Shown here: positions 1-10,200 of the stretch, in pieces
Position numbering within the stretch: the first letter of the stretch is position 1
Layout: every line of letters starts with the position of its first letter
From: Blastocystis hominis
Lineage: Eukaryota; Sar; Bigyra; Opalinata; Blastocystidae
Assembly: GCF_000151665.1 (NCBI RefSeq)
Contig: NW_013171823.1
Coordinates: 310,001-374,000, forward strand
Direction: 5' to 3'
DNA: 64,000 nucleotides
Made by a program: the position numbers and the translations under genes
The notes under the pieces: generated by a model
Told to the model about the DNA's origin: nothing
The model's database searches: none
What the model saw: the letters and a program-made list of their open reading frames with translations, nothing else

Positions 1-1
1 G

Positions 2-796
2 ACGGGCCGCACGGGCCGGCTGGAGAAGGAGGAGATGGAGAAGCAGCGCGACGCGGCGGGCATTCCGCGACGCGTCGGGTACGACAAGAAGCAGTGGGAG
101 TTCGGCGGGCCGGGCCGGTTCAGCTTCCCCGAGACGGAGCATTATCGAGGCCAGCTGGCGAACGACGAGTGGATCACGGATATCATCCCGCAGTTTATGG
201 ACGGGAAGAACGTGGCGGACTTCTACGACCCCGACATCGAAGCCAAGCTGGCGGCGCTGGAGGCGGAGGAGCTGCAGCTGTCGGCGGAGTTCGAGGCGGA
301 GCAGAAGCCGGAGGAGGACGCGGACTACGACGCGTGGCTGCAGAAGACGTACCAGCTGATCCAGGACAAGACGGCGATGCTGCGGAACGAGCGGATCCTG
401 GGGAAGGAGACGAACCACCCGACGGTGGGGCGGAAGGAGACGGGCATCAAGCTGGACCAGATGGTGAAGGAGATGAGCGATTTGGGGCTGGAGGTCGAGG
501 AGGTCGAGAAGAAGTCCGCGAAGCGGTCGCGCAGCCGGCTGGCGGAGCGCATCGGGCAGAGCGAGGAGCTGCAGAAGGAGCTGGAGCGCGCGAAGACGCA
601 CTCGCGGAAGCCGCAGAAGGACATCCGCGATTTGGACGAAGGACTGCGGAAGAGAGCAAGAGCTGCTTCGCAGCTTAGTCAGAGACGGATGAAGCTGACT
701 GGGCAGAAGGGAGAGGGAGATCGGTTCAATAAGGCGAGCTTGGAGAAACACTTGTATGCGGGAAAGAGGACGAATGGAACGCACAGATCTCGATAA
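2..796 (+). CDS. NOG1: NOG1/GTPBP4 nucleolar GTP-binding protein, C-terminal part (5' end outside window)
   Basis: The frame is open from base 2, so the N-terminal GTPase domain lies off the left edge; about 264 residues remain, ending at a TAA. NOG1 is a nucleolar GTPase of pre-60S ribosome assembly. What identifies it is the family's C-terminal region: the segment KNVADFYDPDIEAKLAALE matches the conserved NOG1 'N-IADFIDP-I--KL--LE' block, followed by an acidic helix, a basic RSRSR-type stretch, and the terminal signature 'K-GEGDR' then 'KHLYAGKR'. The internal methionine at 35 is not the start. Coding is strongly GC-rich, like the other conserved genes here and unlike the AT-rich region that follows. 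No intron is visible in this part. Family assignment is recognition by eye; the missing GTPase domain could not be checked. Confidence 0.85.
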   Translation, partial: TGRTGRLEKEEMEKQRDAAGIPRRVGYDKKQWEFGGPGRFSFPETEHYRGQLANDEWITDIIPQFMDGKNVADFYDPDIEAKLAALEAEELQLSAEFEAEQKPEEDADYDAWLQKTYQLIQDKTAMLRNERILGKETNHPTVGRKETGIKLDQMVKEMSDLGLEVEEVEKKSAKRSRSRLAERIGQSEELQKELERAKTHSRKPQKDIRDLDEGLRKRARAASQLSQRRMKLTGQKGEGDRFNKASLEKHLYAGKRTNGTHRSR

Positions 797-825
797 GAGG
801 AGTTTTTGTTCTTTTATTAGGGACA

Positions 826-833
826 TGTTTGTT
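826..833 (+). terminator. TGTTTGTT 3'-end motif of NOG1
   Basis: Exact TGTTTGTT, 29 nt after the NOG1 stop. This octamer is known just downstream of poly(A) sites in Blastocystis. Its repeated occurrence after genes in this window is the main evidence for the organism. Confidence 0.75.
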
Positions 834-1581
834 GGATACACAGGATGTTGGGTGTGGCTAAAATATTGGTGAGGAATACGAGAGTCGATTACTTGGGAAA
901 TTCTTTGTATTCTGTGTCCTTTTTTTTCTTTGAAATTATGATTTATTGTATTACAAAACAAGAATAGAGTAGAGAAAACAAGGGAGTCTCAAAAATGGTG
1001 TGTAACTCGTGATAAGTGATTTGAAAAGACGTATATCGTCGTACTATGATACGCATAGACAATGAACAACAATTTGGGGTAAAACGATCTGATTTGTACA
1101 CATATATTTATAGAGAGAGAGACGAATTCTGTATTCTACAAGAATCCATTAAGGTATTGTACCTATTTATCACACTCCACTTTTACAAATGGAAATAAGC
1201 AGAGGATAGTATTAAAAAATGATCATAACGGTAATATTCACAAAATATAGCCATAAAAACAAAAAAGGACCGGGTGATGAAGAAGATGCCACAGATAACA
1301 ATCCAGCAAACTAGCATATGGAAAAAAAGTATAATATGATGCGTATATTAATAGCAATGCTATTAATACCCCATAAAATATAGGTAAATACGAAGAAAAA
1401 TGACACCGTTTATTCGGAAAGAAGTACTGCAAAACAGAGAAAATATTACTTTTCACAGAATATCAAAAGTGCTTCTCTGTAAAAAGGGTAAATTCTATAT
1501 ATAATACCTGTAAGCAATCATTCGATAAGCAAATCAACAAGTTTGGATATACAGAGAAAATTACCAAAGTACTATTTTCGG
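834..1581. other. AT-rich intergenic spacer between NOG1 and the left inverted-repeat arm
   Basis: About 750 nt of AT-rich sequence. Small minus-strand open frames (for example 1238-1456 and 1463-1672) have no recognisable protein pattern and no splice partners. I see no RNA gene. It should hold the promoter of the LRR gene starting at 1644, but no element can be named. Confidence 0.5.
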
Positions 1582-1643
1582 AAAATAGCGGGGAATGAAT
1601 CATCTCCTGACTTTTGAAACGATTTTCAGTAGGACTTATGTGA

Positions 1644-4162
1644 ATGTGTTTCATTGTAGATACAACACCCATTTTTCATAATTATGAAAGAATCGGCGAA
1701 CCTATGCCATATATAAAATGCGGAAAGGATTATTATATGCAGCGCTATAGTGGAGAGCATGAGAATGAGTATACGTTAATAAATGAGCAGGAAATATGCC
1801 ATTACCAAAATGGTTTATTACTGAATGTATGGAAACTCGAAAACGGTGAAGCAACTGGAGAGTATGAATCGTTCGGTAAGGGCTGTGCGAAATACTATGA
1901 AAGGTACAAACCAGGAAGAAAGAACACACAAATCCATGTTAAGAATAGTAAAGCAGGTTGCATAAAAGAAATAATTGACATGAATACTGAAATTGTGATA
2001 TATCGTGGAGATCTTGATGGTGACTATCGAAGACTGGGTCGAGGAATCGAATTTGATAGTAGTACAGGTGAATTATTATTGGAAGGGACGTGGGCTGAAG
2101 ATCAACTGATAAAAATAAGCCGTATTTTCAATGGTAAAGAAATGACTGAGTTCAATACTACTCAAGACAATTTGGATCCAGTATTGCGATTTCCAGAGTA
2201 TTGCGGTGGATATTTGTACGATGAAGAAACGAATACTTGTTATCGAGATGGGATCGGATACACACTGGACACGAATGGTATAGCAATGATAAAGGGAGTG
2301 TGGGAAAGAGGAGTCGAAGTGAACACAACGATACTGACAACTGGATGGTATAACACAAAAGAAAGTTGTTTGATGGCTGATCCGAACATCGAAAGCATAA
2401 TAATCGCAGCCAATAAATACGAGAAGGAGAGCTATTTGGATCTAAGCAAATACAAGAAGGTAGCAACGATCGAGATAAAAGATCACAATTTTAGTAACAC
2501 AGACCATTTCGATCTAAGTGGAATGAAGGAATTGACCTCATTGAAAATTGGAAACAATTGCTTCTATATAGATGACCGTATAAATCGAATGAATCGCACA
2601 TTTACTATCGTGGATTGCAGTGAGTTGCGTTCGATTATAATTGGCGCACGCAGCTTTTTATACTATAGTGGTGGATTTGAATTGAATCAACTTCCTTCGT
2701 TGGAACTGATCCAAATTGGGAACAAAGAAGAAGATTCGTATAGTTTTTCCTACAGTAACTTAATATTGAAAGGCAAATCGTTTGGAATGGGGATGATGAG
2801 TAGATTTACCCAAATTGAAAACGGTCATATTGGGAAATCATGCATTTGAAACACAAGAATGTATTGAATTATCGAGTAGGAACGAATGTGGTGTGTTTCT
2901 TATTGAATAGATCTTCCTTGTCTGGAAACGCTAAGTCTTGGATGGGCAGCATTGTCAGGACTCAATAGTGGTTCATCATTAGTTATGAAAAGTAGAGAAG
3001 TGAGAATGAAACAATCGAATAGATCTTCCGAATCTGAAAACATTGACTTCCAAAGGGTTCAGTTTTCATTATATTCAATCAGTTGAGTTATTGAGTATCG
3101 AATCCTGAATGATGATAATAGAACAGACATTCCCAATCTCGAAACTGTGGATTTGAAAATACAGGAAGTCATTTCCGATCCATCTTATCCATTTTCGGAA
3201 GTAAAGAGAGCCAAAATGACTAGTAATGAAATGATGTGTTTGATAAACCGAAGATGTTTCTATTCATTTAACACAATATATACGAATATCTGACAAGCCG
3301 ACGAGCAAACAAAGTCTCAAGTTCAGCCAGATAAAGATTAGTGCCAAAGAAGAACTCATAAATATTCCTGATAATTCGTGTAATGACACACATATTTTTA
3401 TCGATATAAACCAAATGGAAGTATTAAAAGAATTGACTATCGGTAAGAATTCATTTCAAGGTGTTGGTGATTTCGATATCCATGATCTAAATGAATTGAT
3501 TGAAATATCAATCGGCTATCATTCATTTGTAACTAATTGTAATCCAAACCCACATGGTTCATTCAATGTATCGAACTGTAAAAAACTGGAATCAATCAAA
3601 TTAGACTCTTTTACTTTCACTCATCATTCAGGTCCATTTACAATAGAGAATCTTCCTTCCTTGCGATATTTGGAAATCGGCAAGATAGGAAGTTATTCTC
3701 TAAATTTCTACTGGGCTTCATTTTGTGTTCGAGGTATTTGTATTGCAACGATTTGAACTAGATCTACCGAAACTTGAATCGATTGTATTAGGAAATGAAG
3801 CTTTCACATTATCTTCGCACACAGTATTTGATAGTATTTTATTGATGTATTGGAATTGAGTGTTTAGATTTGATCTCTTTGAAAAGGATCGAACTGGGAG
3901 AGAAAGCGTTGATGGGACCAGATAATGATAATTGTAGAGTTGAGTTAAAAGGTATAAACAAAGTAAAGGTACAATTGTAGACCTACCGAAACTGAGTAAA
4001 CTCAAAGCAGGTCCAGATTGTTTCAAGGAATGCCGAGCTATAACGGTTTTGAATGTTCCATCGGTTGAAGTGGACATTGACAAGAATTCGTGCTTTAAGA
4101 AAGTGCTTTTTGTGTATATGTCCAATGCCAGTCCATCTCTAAATGAGTGTCTTCCTATCTAA
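1644..4162 (+). CDS. MORN-like / BspA-type leucine-rich-repeat protein (left-arm copy), 755 aa after splicing
   Basis: Exons: 1644-2772, 2804-2875, 2911-2991, 3023-3094, 3127-3222, 3254-3733, 3762-3833, 3868-3951, 3981-4162; total 2,268 nt, exactly 756 codons. Introns are 28-35 nt; all are GT...AG except the first (2773-2803), which would be GC...AG. The N-terminal part (about residues 20-180) has MORN-like patches such as YRGDLDGDYRRLGRGIEFD. The rest is LRR_5/BspA-like, with repeated 'LP-L--I-IG---F' units. Every small exon starts so that the codon before 'LP' (D or N) is split after its first base. No signal peptide or membrane segment is evident, so location is unknown; related LRR families are often surface or interaction proteins. 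The ATG at 1644 is the first in frame; the right-arm copy starts two codons earlier. Function unknown. Confidence 0.7.
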
Positions 4163-4309
4163 TGAGGAAAGAGTTGGTTGGTTGACTGGCTGAATAACTA
4201 GCTAACTAGATAAATGAATGAATGATTGATATGTTCCAAACTGTATAGTAAAGAAAACGAATAATGATGAATAAACACTTAATGATAGATATAGTATAGA
4301 TAGAATATG

Positions 4310-4317
4310 TGTTTGTT
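4310..4317 (+). terminator. TGTTTGTT 3'-end motif of left-arm LRR gene
   Basis: Exact octamer 147 nt after the stop at 4162. None was noticed between 3293 (a stop in the unspliced frame) and this point, which supports one transcription unit across all nine exons. Confidence 0.6.
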
Positions 4318-4478
4318 TGAATGAAGATGTATGATAACTTGTGAAGAATCATTCAAACTGAAATTGTGCTATATTGGAATATCGTATACCAAAGTGTGGA
4401 ATCGAGATGAATGAATGAATGAATACTATATTATACTATACTATTCTATATATGTAAAACAAAGATTCGAAAGCAAAA

Positions 4479-5057
4479 TCACGAAATACCAACAAAACGT
4501 TTATACTCGTTTACAGTGGTTTGAGTTACGATTTTGACAAAATTATCTCGATTTGCAGGTGTACTATCTACAATCTCTGTTCCCAAAGCATTCCGCATTC
4601 TTTTCATAGTTGTTACTATTTCAGCGACATTCACAGGCATAAACATAATTCGCAAGCTTCGAAATTTTCGAATATCATTATAAATACGTTCCCAAACATC
4701 CCTCAGCAATTCTCCATCTTTATTCTTATCTATTTTACAAAAATCAAAGTCTCCATGATTCGGATAATCGCCCACAATCAACATGAGATGATTATATTTT
4801 CGGAATGGTGGCTTTTTCATTTGTTCCAAAGCTCGAATCAATCCTCCTTGAATATCTTCACAATTGCTTCCACATCCAGCACCATCGGCACCACCGGTTG
4901 CTTTGAAGGAAGCTAATTTATTCTTCAAACGAGCAAAATCGCTTGTGATATATTCGTCTTGTTCTCCCACCATATTATCAGCATAGTCTTTAAACTGGAC
5001 GACCTGACCAACAATGCCTCCTTCCGGAACTTCACAATCTGTCTCCAGTTGCTTTAT
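4479..5057 (-). pseudogene. 5'-truncated copy of the giant gene's C-terminal VWA end
   Basis: Reading right to left, the frame from 5057 to the stop at 4479-4481 encodes about 192 residues nearly identical to the end of the giant protein (genomic 21942-22520); the last 164 residues are identical. The copy begins inside the VWA domain, after the metal-site D-T-T-G-S motif, and an in-frame TGA lies just beyond the boundary near 5070. It has no visible promoter or start context. It is best read as passenger sequence of the duplicated arm. A short protein from the methionine at 4973 cannot be excluded. Confidence 0.85.
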
Positions 5058-5820
5058 GAGAAAATGTCAATGCAAGTATCTCAAGATATAGTTCTTTCGT
5101 GTGTTTGTAGTTACGCAAATTTACTTTATGTTTTTATGGGGTTATATATTATGTATTCATTCTCCGGGTAACCCTTGTTAACAGACTATTCGAAATGATA
5201 TTTGCCAGCGTTGCCATTCTATTCTTTTGTGAATATACATAAATCCATACTACTGATCCCTCAATAACCGACAAATGTACTGAAGCGATTCATCTATCTG
5301 ATATTATCAAAATATCATGATATGACTTGAAATTCACTATTGAGAAATAAAAGAATGAGTATTTCTAAGATGTGATTCTGAATTACGGTTGATTCACTAT
5401 TTTGGCCATTTTAGCATCTGTAACCATACTATACAATACTAACAGCTCATTTTGTAGCATTGCCAACCTACGCGACAAGAAGTCATTATTTGTTTCAGAT
5501 TTTTCAACATCAATAATACATTCCAATAGAATGCAGTGTTACTTTAATATTCTACTATATAAAACGGATATCAATTAAAGTGACTTGTATTAGAGTCAGG
5601 CATTGAATTCAATCATTTCAAATTGAAAAATAGGTAATTACAGTAGATTATAGTATAAATAATATCTTATACTATACGATTACTAATGAACTCCAATCGC
5701 CTTTTGTTCTTTCCTACCACATGTTTTTTGTGGTTGATTCCGCTGGTATATGTGAATATGAAAAAACGGAATAAAAAGACCAAGAGGAAAATAACAGAGT
5801 GATGTTTATTATTATTTGCT
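5058..5820. other. Unique AT-rich spacer upstream of the giant gene
   Basis: Starts where inverted-repeat identity ends. It has no convincing open frame, and an in-frame TGA at 5800-5802 sits 18 nt before the giant gene's ATG. It probably holds the giant gene's promoter and 5' UTR, but no element is recognisable. Confidence 0.5.
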
Positions 5821-7299
5821 ATGAACTTAAGCTTTACGAATGGTATTTATTGTTATTCATATACGATAAGTCCCGAATATAGTTTATCGCAATATGAGCA
5901 AAGAATTTCCGTACTTCCTATTTTAACTGTTAAACTCTAGAATGACTTTGGTTTACGTTATAAAGATATTGTTTTCTTTAATCGTAATGTAAAAGTGCAA
6001 AAGGATCAAAGAATACAACATCAATGCCAAGATGGTGATGTTTTGCAGATAAGGAAGGGTTTTCGATATAAGATTAATTGGAACAACCAAATATTTGAAT
6101 GCATATATTACACAAACATTCCCTTTGAGAGTCTACTTTTTTATTTCTTGACAATAAACCATGTTATCAACGATACCAGCTATAAAAGCAATTTTTATTT
6201 TGACGGGGTACAAAGAAACGCAGTAATTCCTTTTCAAGGTGTATCCGGTGTTTTAGTAGTAAAATTCAATGGTAGTTCATATGTCTTATTCATCTATTAT
6301 AGAGATACCTACAGTCAGCGATAGAGGAAAAATGGCACGAAATGGTAAGGACTATTATTCTTGATGACATCACAGAGATGATTGACCAACAAAGAAGTGA
6401 TGTCTCCTATATTCAGCGTTCCTTGAGAGAGAGTAGCGCGATGACTGTGAGCGATGGGAGAGAAGGTAATGAAATGGCATATAATATGACATCTCGAACT
6501 GGGATATCACAAATGTCTTATCACGATAATATGAAAGTCATTCGGGTTTTTAATAGTGCTGGGGACATAATAGATAATGTGAGATTCGATAAATCCATTT
6601 CTGTATTGTCACTCTTGGATAGTATATCATATAAAATTGGTTACTCTTCATCACTCTTTTGTACAAAGAGAGGTTCGATTGTTGTAATAGGAGATGAACT
6701 TAATACATCGGCGGATATTCAATGTAAACTATGTGATCCATGTAGATATTTATTGTAGATTTCGACTATTGTTCAACTCGTACGATTCGGATCACTATCG
6801 AAGATAAGTTGAATCATACCACTCAAGAAATTGCAGTTATAGAAAATGGGAAGATTGAAGATTTATTATCCGAGTTACAAATTCGCCCTATGGAGTACGA
6901 TATTCGTGTAAATGACCAACGTGATATCAGTATAAAGGACTCGTTTGTATCTCAAAACATCAGAACAAACGATAGATTAGTCTGTATTCTTTTTTATGTA
7001 GAATGCTTTATGTTATAGTATACAAAAAGGAAATCGAAGGAAAGTGGGTAGAAATTATAGATAGGAGAAGTGAACAAAAAAGGAAATATACATATGATGG
7101 CAGTGTTACTGTTGAGGATTATTTGAGATCGTATTGGAAAGTAAGTGATGGGGAAAGAGATAATTCCAGAGTGTGTATAACAAGGAATTTGATGTGGCAG
7201 CTCAATCCACAGTCGTTATTACGCTACTGAACAGTACAGAGCCTGTTGACTTGCACCACACAATCTCATTCTGGAAGCGTTTTCCAATATCATTTGAAT
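5821..7299 (+). other. Five predicted tandem ubiquitin-like folds (exons 1-7)
   Basis: Spliced residues 1-430 read as successive beta-grasp patterns. The first is clearest: a beta hairpin from the start, a helix SLSQYEQRISNDFG, then 'DIVFFNRNVKVQKDQRI' and 'CQDGDVLQI', which parallels ubiquitin's 'L-F-GK-L-D---L--Y-I-DG--I-L'. Others begin near residues 70 (IFECIYYTN), 205 (MKVIRVFNSAG), 279 (TIRITIEDK) and 350 (KWVEIIDRR). None ends in a diglycine, so they are domains rather than conjugation precursors. Domains 3-5 cross introns, and the pattern appears only after splicing, which supports the exon model. Confidence 0.6.
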
Positions 7300-10200
7300 G
7301 TTTGGATATTTTTGTTATTTGATTGTAGTAAAAGCGCCATCAGACAGAAATAATGAGGGATCTAATGAAATGATTACAACTTCTAAGCCTCAATTCGATA
7401 GTATTGATATATCATCTGAAAGTGAAAGACTCACACAATCATCTATGAGCGGAGGACTCACACAGTCACCTACTGTCGGGGGCTTAGCAAAACCAAAAAG
7501 CGGAGGATTCACACAATCATCTATGAGCGGAGGATTCACACAATCACTTACTGTTGGGGGCTTAGCAAAACCAAAAAGCGGAGGATTCACACAATCATCT
7601 ACTGTTGGGGGCTTAGCAAAACCAAAAAGCGGAGGATTCACACAATCATCTATGAGCGGAGGATTCACACAATCACTTACTGTTGGGGGCTTAGCAAAAC
7701 CAAAAAGCGGAGGATTCACACAATCATCTACTGTTGGGGGCTTAGCAAAACCAAAAAGCGGAGGATTCACACAATCATCTACTGTCGGGGGCTTAGCAAA
7801 GCCTAAGAGGAGTTCATCTACCTCTGTTGCCTCCACAGAACCTTATCAAACTAAACGTACCAAAAAAATAAAGCATTTATAGCATAGACCAAGAGAGCAT
7901 TATTTTTTTAAGAATACTAATACTGTATTCTTCAAAAGAACTTTTTTTTCAGGAGTCTATTTTCGGTGCTAGGGTTGATAAAGAGAGACAAATAACTAGC
8001 CTAATTAATGTAATTCTTGTTGTTTTTCTCTTTTGATGTAGAGGAATTTGCAATCTGCAGATAAAAATAAATGGTATATTTTGAATAGCATAGGTGAAAA
8101 GAGACAATTGTCTGAAGTCATTACAACGAATGATTCAAGCATCTCCTTGGTTGTTATACCTGTTACATTCTATATTCATTATTATGCTTAGACTACTAAG
8201 TTAAATGTCCGGCTTTTGGAGATCAAATCTATTAACGCTTCCACTGCTTTTCCACAAGAATTATTCACCCCTTATCTATCCATACCAAGCTTATCCTTTG
8301 AGGTTGTTTGTAGCAACTTAGTTTATGCTTGATTTGAAGGGAGTTTACATCAACCTACTATTGTTAAGTGGAAGGTTATTTTCAAGGATCCTAAATTTAA
8401 CTTATTAGAAACAGTGACAATTTCTGGTTGAAATACTTATAGATTGTAATATATAGACGCCATAAAAAGTATTAGCACTTTTCTTGTGTTTGATTTCACA
8501 TTAAAAGAGTTTCATTTCGCTTCTCTTTTAATTCCTTGTAATCGCTAAGTTAACTTGAGAATGTAGATAATTACATTCAGAAAACAGGTATTGGCGAGTT
8601 TATGGTTATTCTGAAAAACACTAGAATAGAAAAATGTAAGGAACTTCGTATTAAACTAGGTATTTGACAACTTACAGTTATTATTTATAGACGAAACGGA
8701 TAAAGAGAAGGAAATAGATGATATTGCTGATATTTGCAGGTCTACAATTAATAATAACGAAATACCATTTCTAATTTATATTAATAATGTTGAATTAAGT
8801 CAGTATTTCAAAGATTCACCAAAGCATAAACTAACCAGTGAAAAACCCAATTATCACGTAGTATTCGGTCTGTTCCTTATCATATGTATTATATTTAGAA
8901 CCTGCAGATTTTGAAAATGAAGAATTTGTTTTATCTAATGAGAACAAACGACAGTATAGTGATGATGAAACAATTATGGTTTGCGAAGCTGGAAGTACAT
9001 ATTGCTATACAGAAATATTTGACGTTTTACAAGTGAGCTATAGCAGCCAACTTGCTGATGCAAGTTTCTACTCCCTTCAATCTGCCTTGACAGATGGGTT
9101 TGAATCGGCTCACAGGGGAGATGTGATTCGTTTTTCTGGAAGGCCACTTTTTGAGAGGCAAGAAAAGGCATTCATTCTTCCACTTATCAATCATAATGAA
9201 GCTCGAACTCATAACATCATTCCTAAAACAATCTATTTCCACTGCATTTCTGGAGTGAAAAATGCTATGATTGGAATTCGATCTCCACTCGATGAAAATC
9301 AAATAATCACAGTACACTGCAGATCTGATGTGCTAATTTTCCATTCTACAAAGAATACTGCAAAGATAATTAAAGCTCATCGATCCTGCAAAGATGAATG
9401 GGTGTACATTAAGTCGAAAGCCTATCGATATGTGGAAACAATGGAAGAAGATCCTCCCTTTATCAGAGAAACAAATCAAACCCGAATTCGAAATCAAATC
9501 GTGGAAGATGTGATTCAATACAACATTCCAGTGGTGATTGAGGGAGTGACTTCGTCAGGCAAAACATTCACAGTGGAGCAATACTGTCGACGTTCTCTCG
9601 TTCCCTTTGTGAGATACAACTTCAGTCCTTCGTCCACAACTGAGGAATTGCTTGGAGATATGGTGATTACGAACGATGATACAGAGAAGATCAAATTCCA
9701 GGACGGAGCTTTCACGGATGCATTCATTCATGGCAAACTGCTATTGATGGATGAAATGTCTCTGGCTCCTCCTTCTGTGGTTCAGAGTGTGTTATCGTAT
9801 TTGTTTGGCAAGAAGATTCTTCATGAAGGCAAGGATGGAAGTGAAGAACGTGTAATGCATCGAGATTTCCGCATTATTGCTACTCAGAATCCTGCTGGAA
9901 GTTCATACAAGCGAAGCAATCTGTCTTCTGCAATTCGCGATTGTTTCCGATTTATCACTCACGATTCAACGAAACAGAAATACTTCCCAATGATTGACAG
10001 AGAGGAAAGATTGGAAATCATAACGGCGATGTTTGGAAGAGATGCAGAAATTGGAGAAAGAGTGTGTGAGATTCATGATCGAGCTGATAATCGAAAGAAT
10101 GTGTCTGGAAGTGAGATTGATAAAGGAAAGGATTACACACTTCGAGATTGTAGTCGAACAAAATGGATGATGGAGACACTGATCGACAAAGAGAAAATCG

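Larger units (their letters stand above)
1582..5057 (+). repeat. Left arm of a 3.48-kb inverted repeat
   Basis: This segment is the reverse complement of 21942-25417. Matching bases obey left + right = 26999 at every gene landmark checked (for example 2849/24150, 3415/23584, 4160/22839, 4479/22520), so the arms contain essentially no net indels, only scattered substitutions. It holds a complete nine-exon MORN/LRR gene and a truncated copy of the 3' end of the giant AAA+/VWA gene. Identity fades at about 1582 outside and 5057 inside. No target-site duplication or transposase is visible. Confidence 0.9.

Noticed and set aside
3298-4162. A separate second LRR gene after a stop at 3291-3293
   Set aside because: A 31-nt GT...AG intron at 3223-3253 removes that frame and joins the blocks with the same phase-1 Asn codon; no TGTTTGTT was noticed between them.
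7390-7836. Minus-strand repetitive open frame over the GGLAKPK tract
   Set aside because: It is the antisense of a tandem repeat whose sense frame joins neighbouring exons.
5995-7882. Five separate small genes upstream of the AAA+ gene
   Set aside because: Several would need non-ATG starts; short introns join them into one frame with continuous ubiquitin-like patterns.
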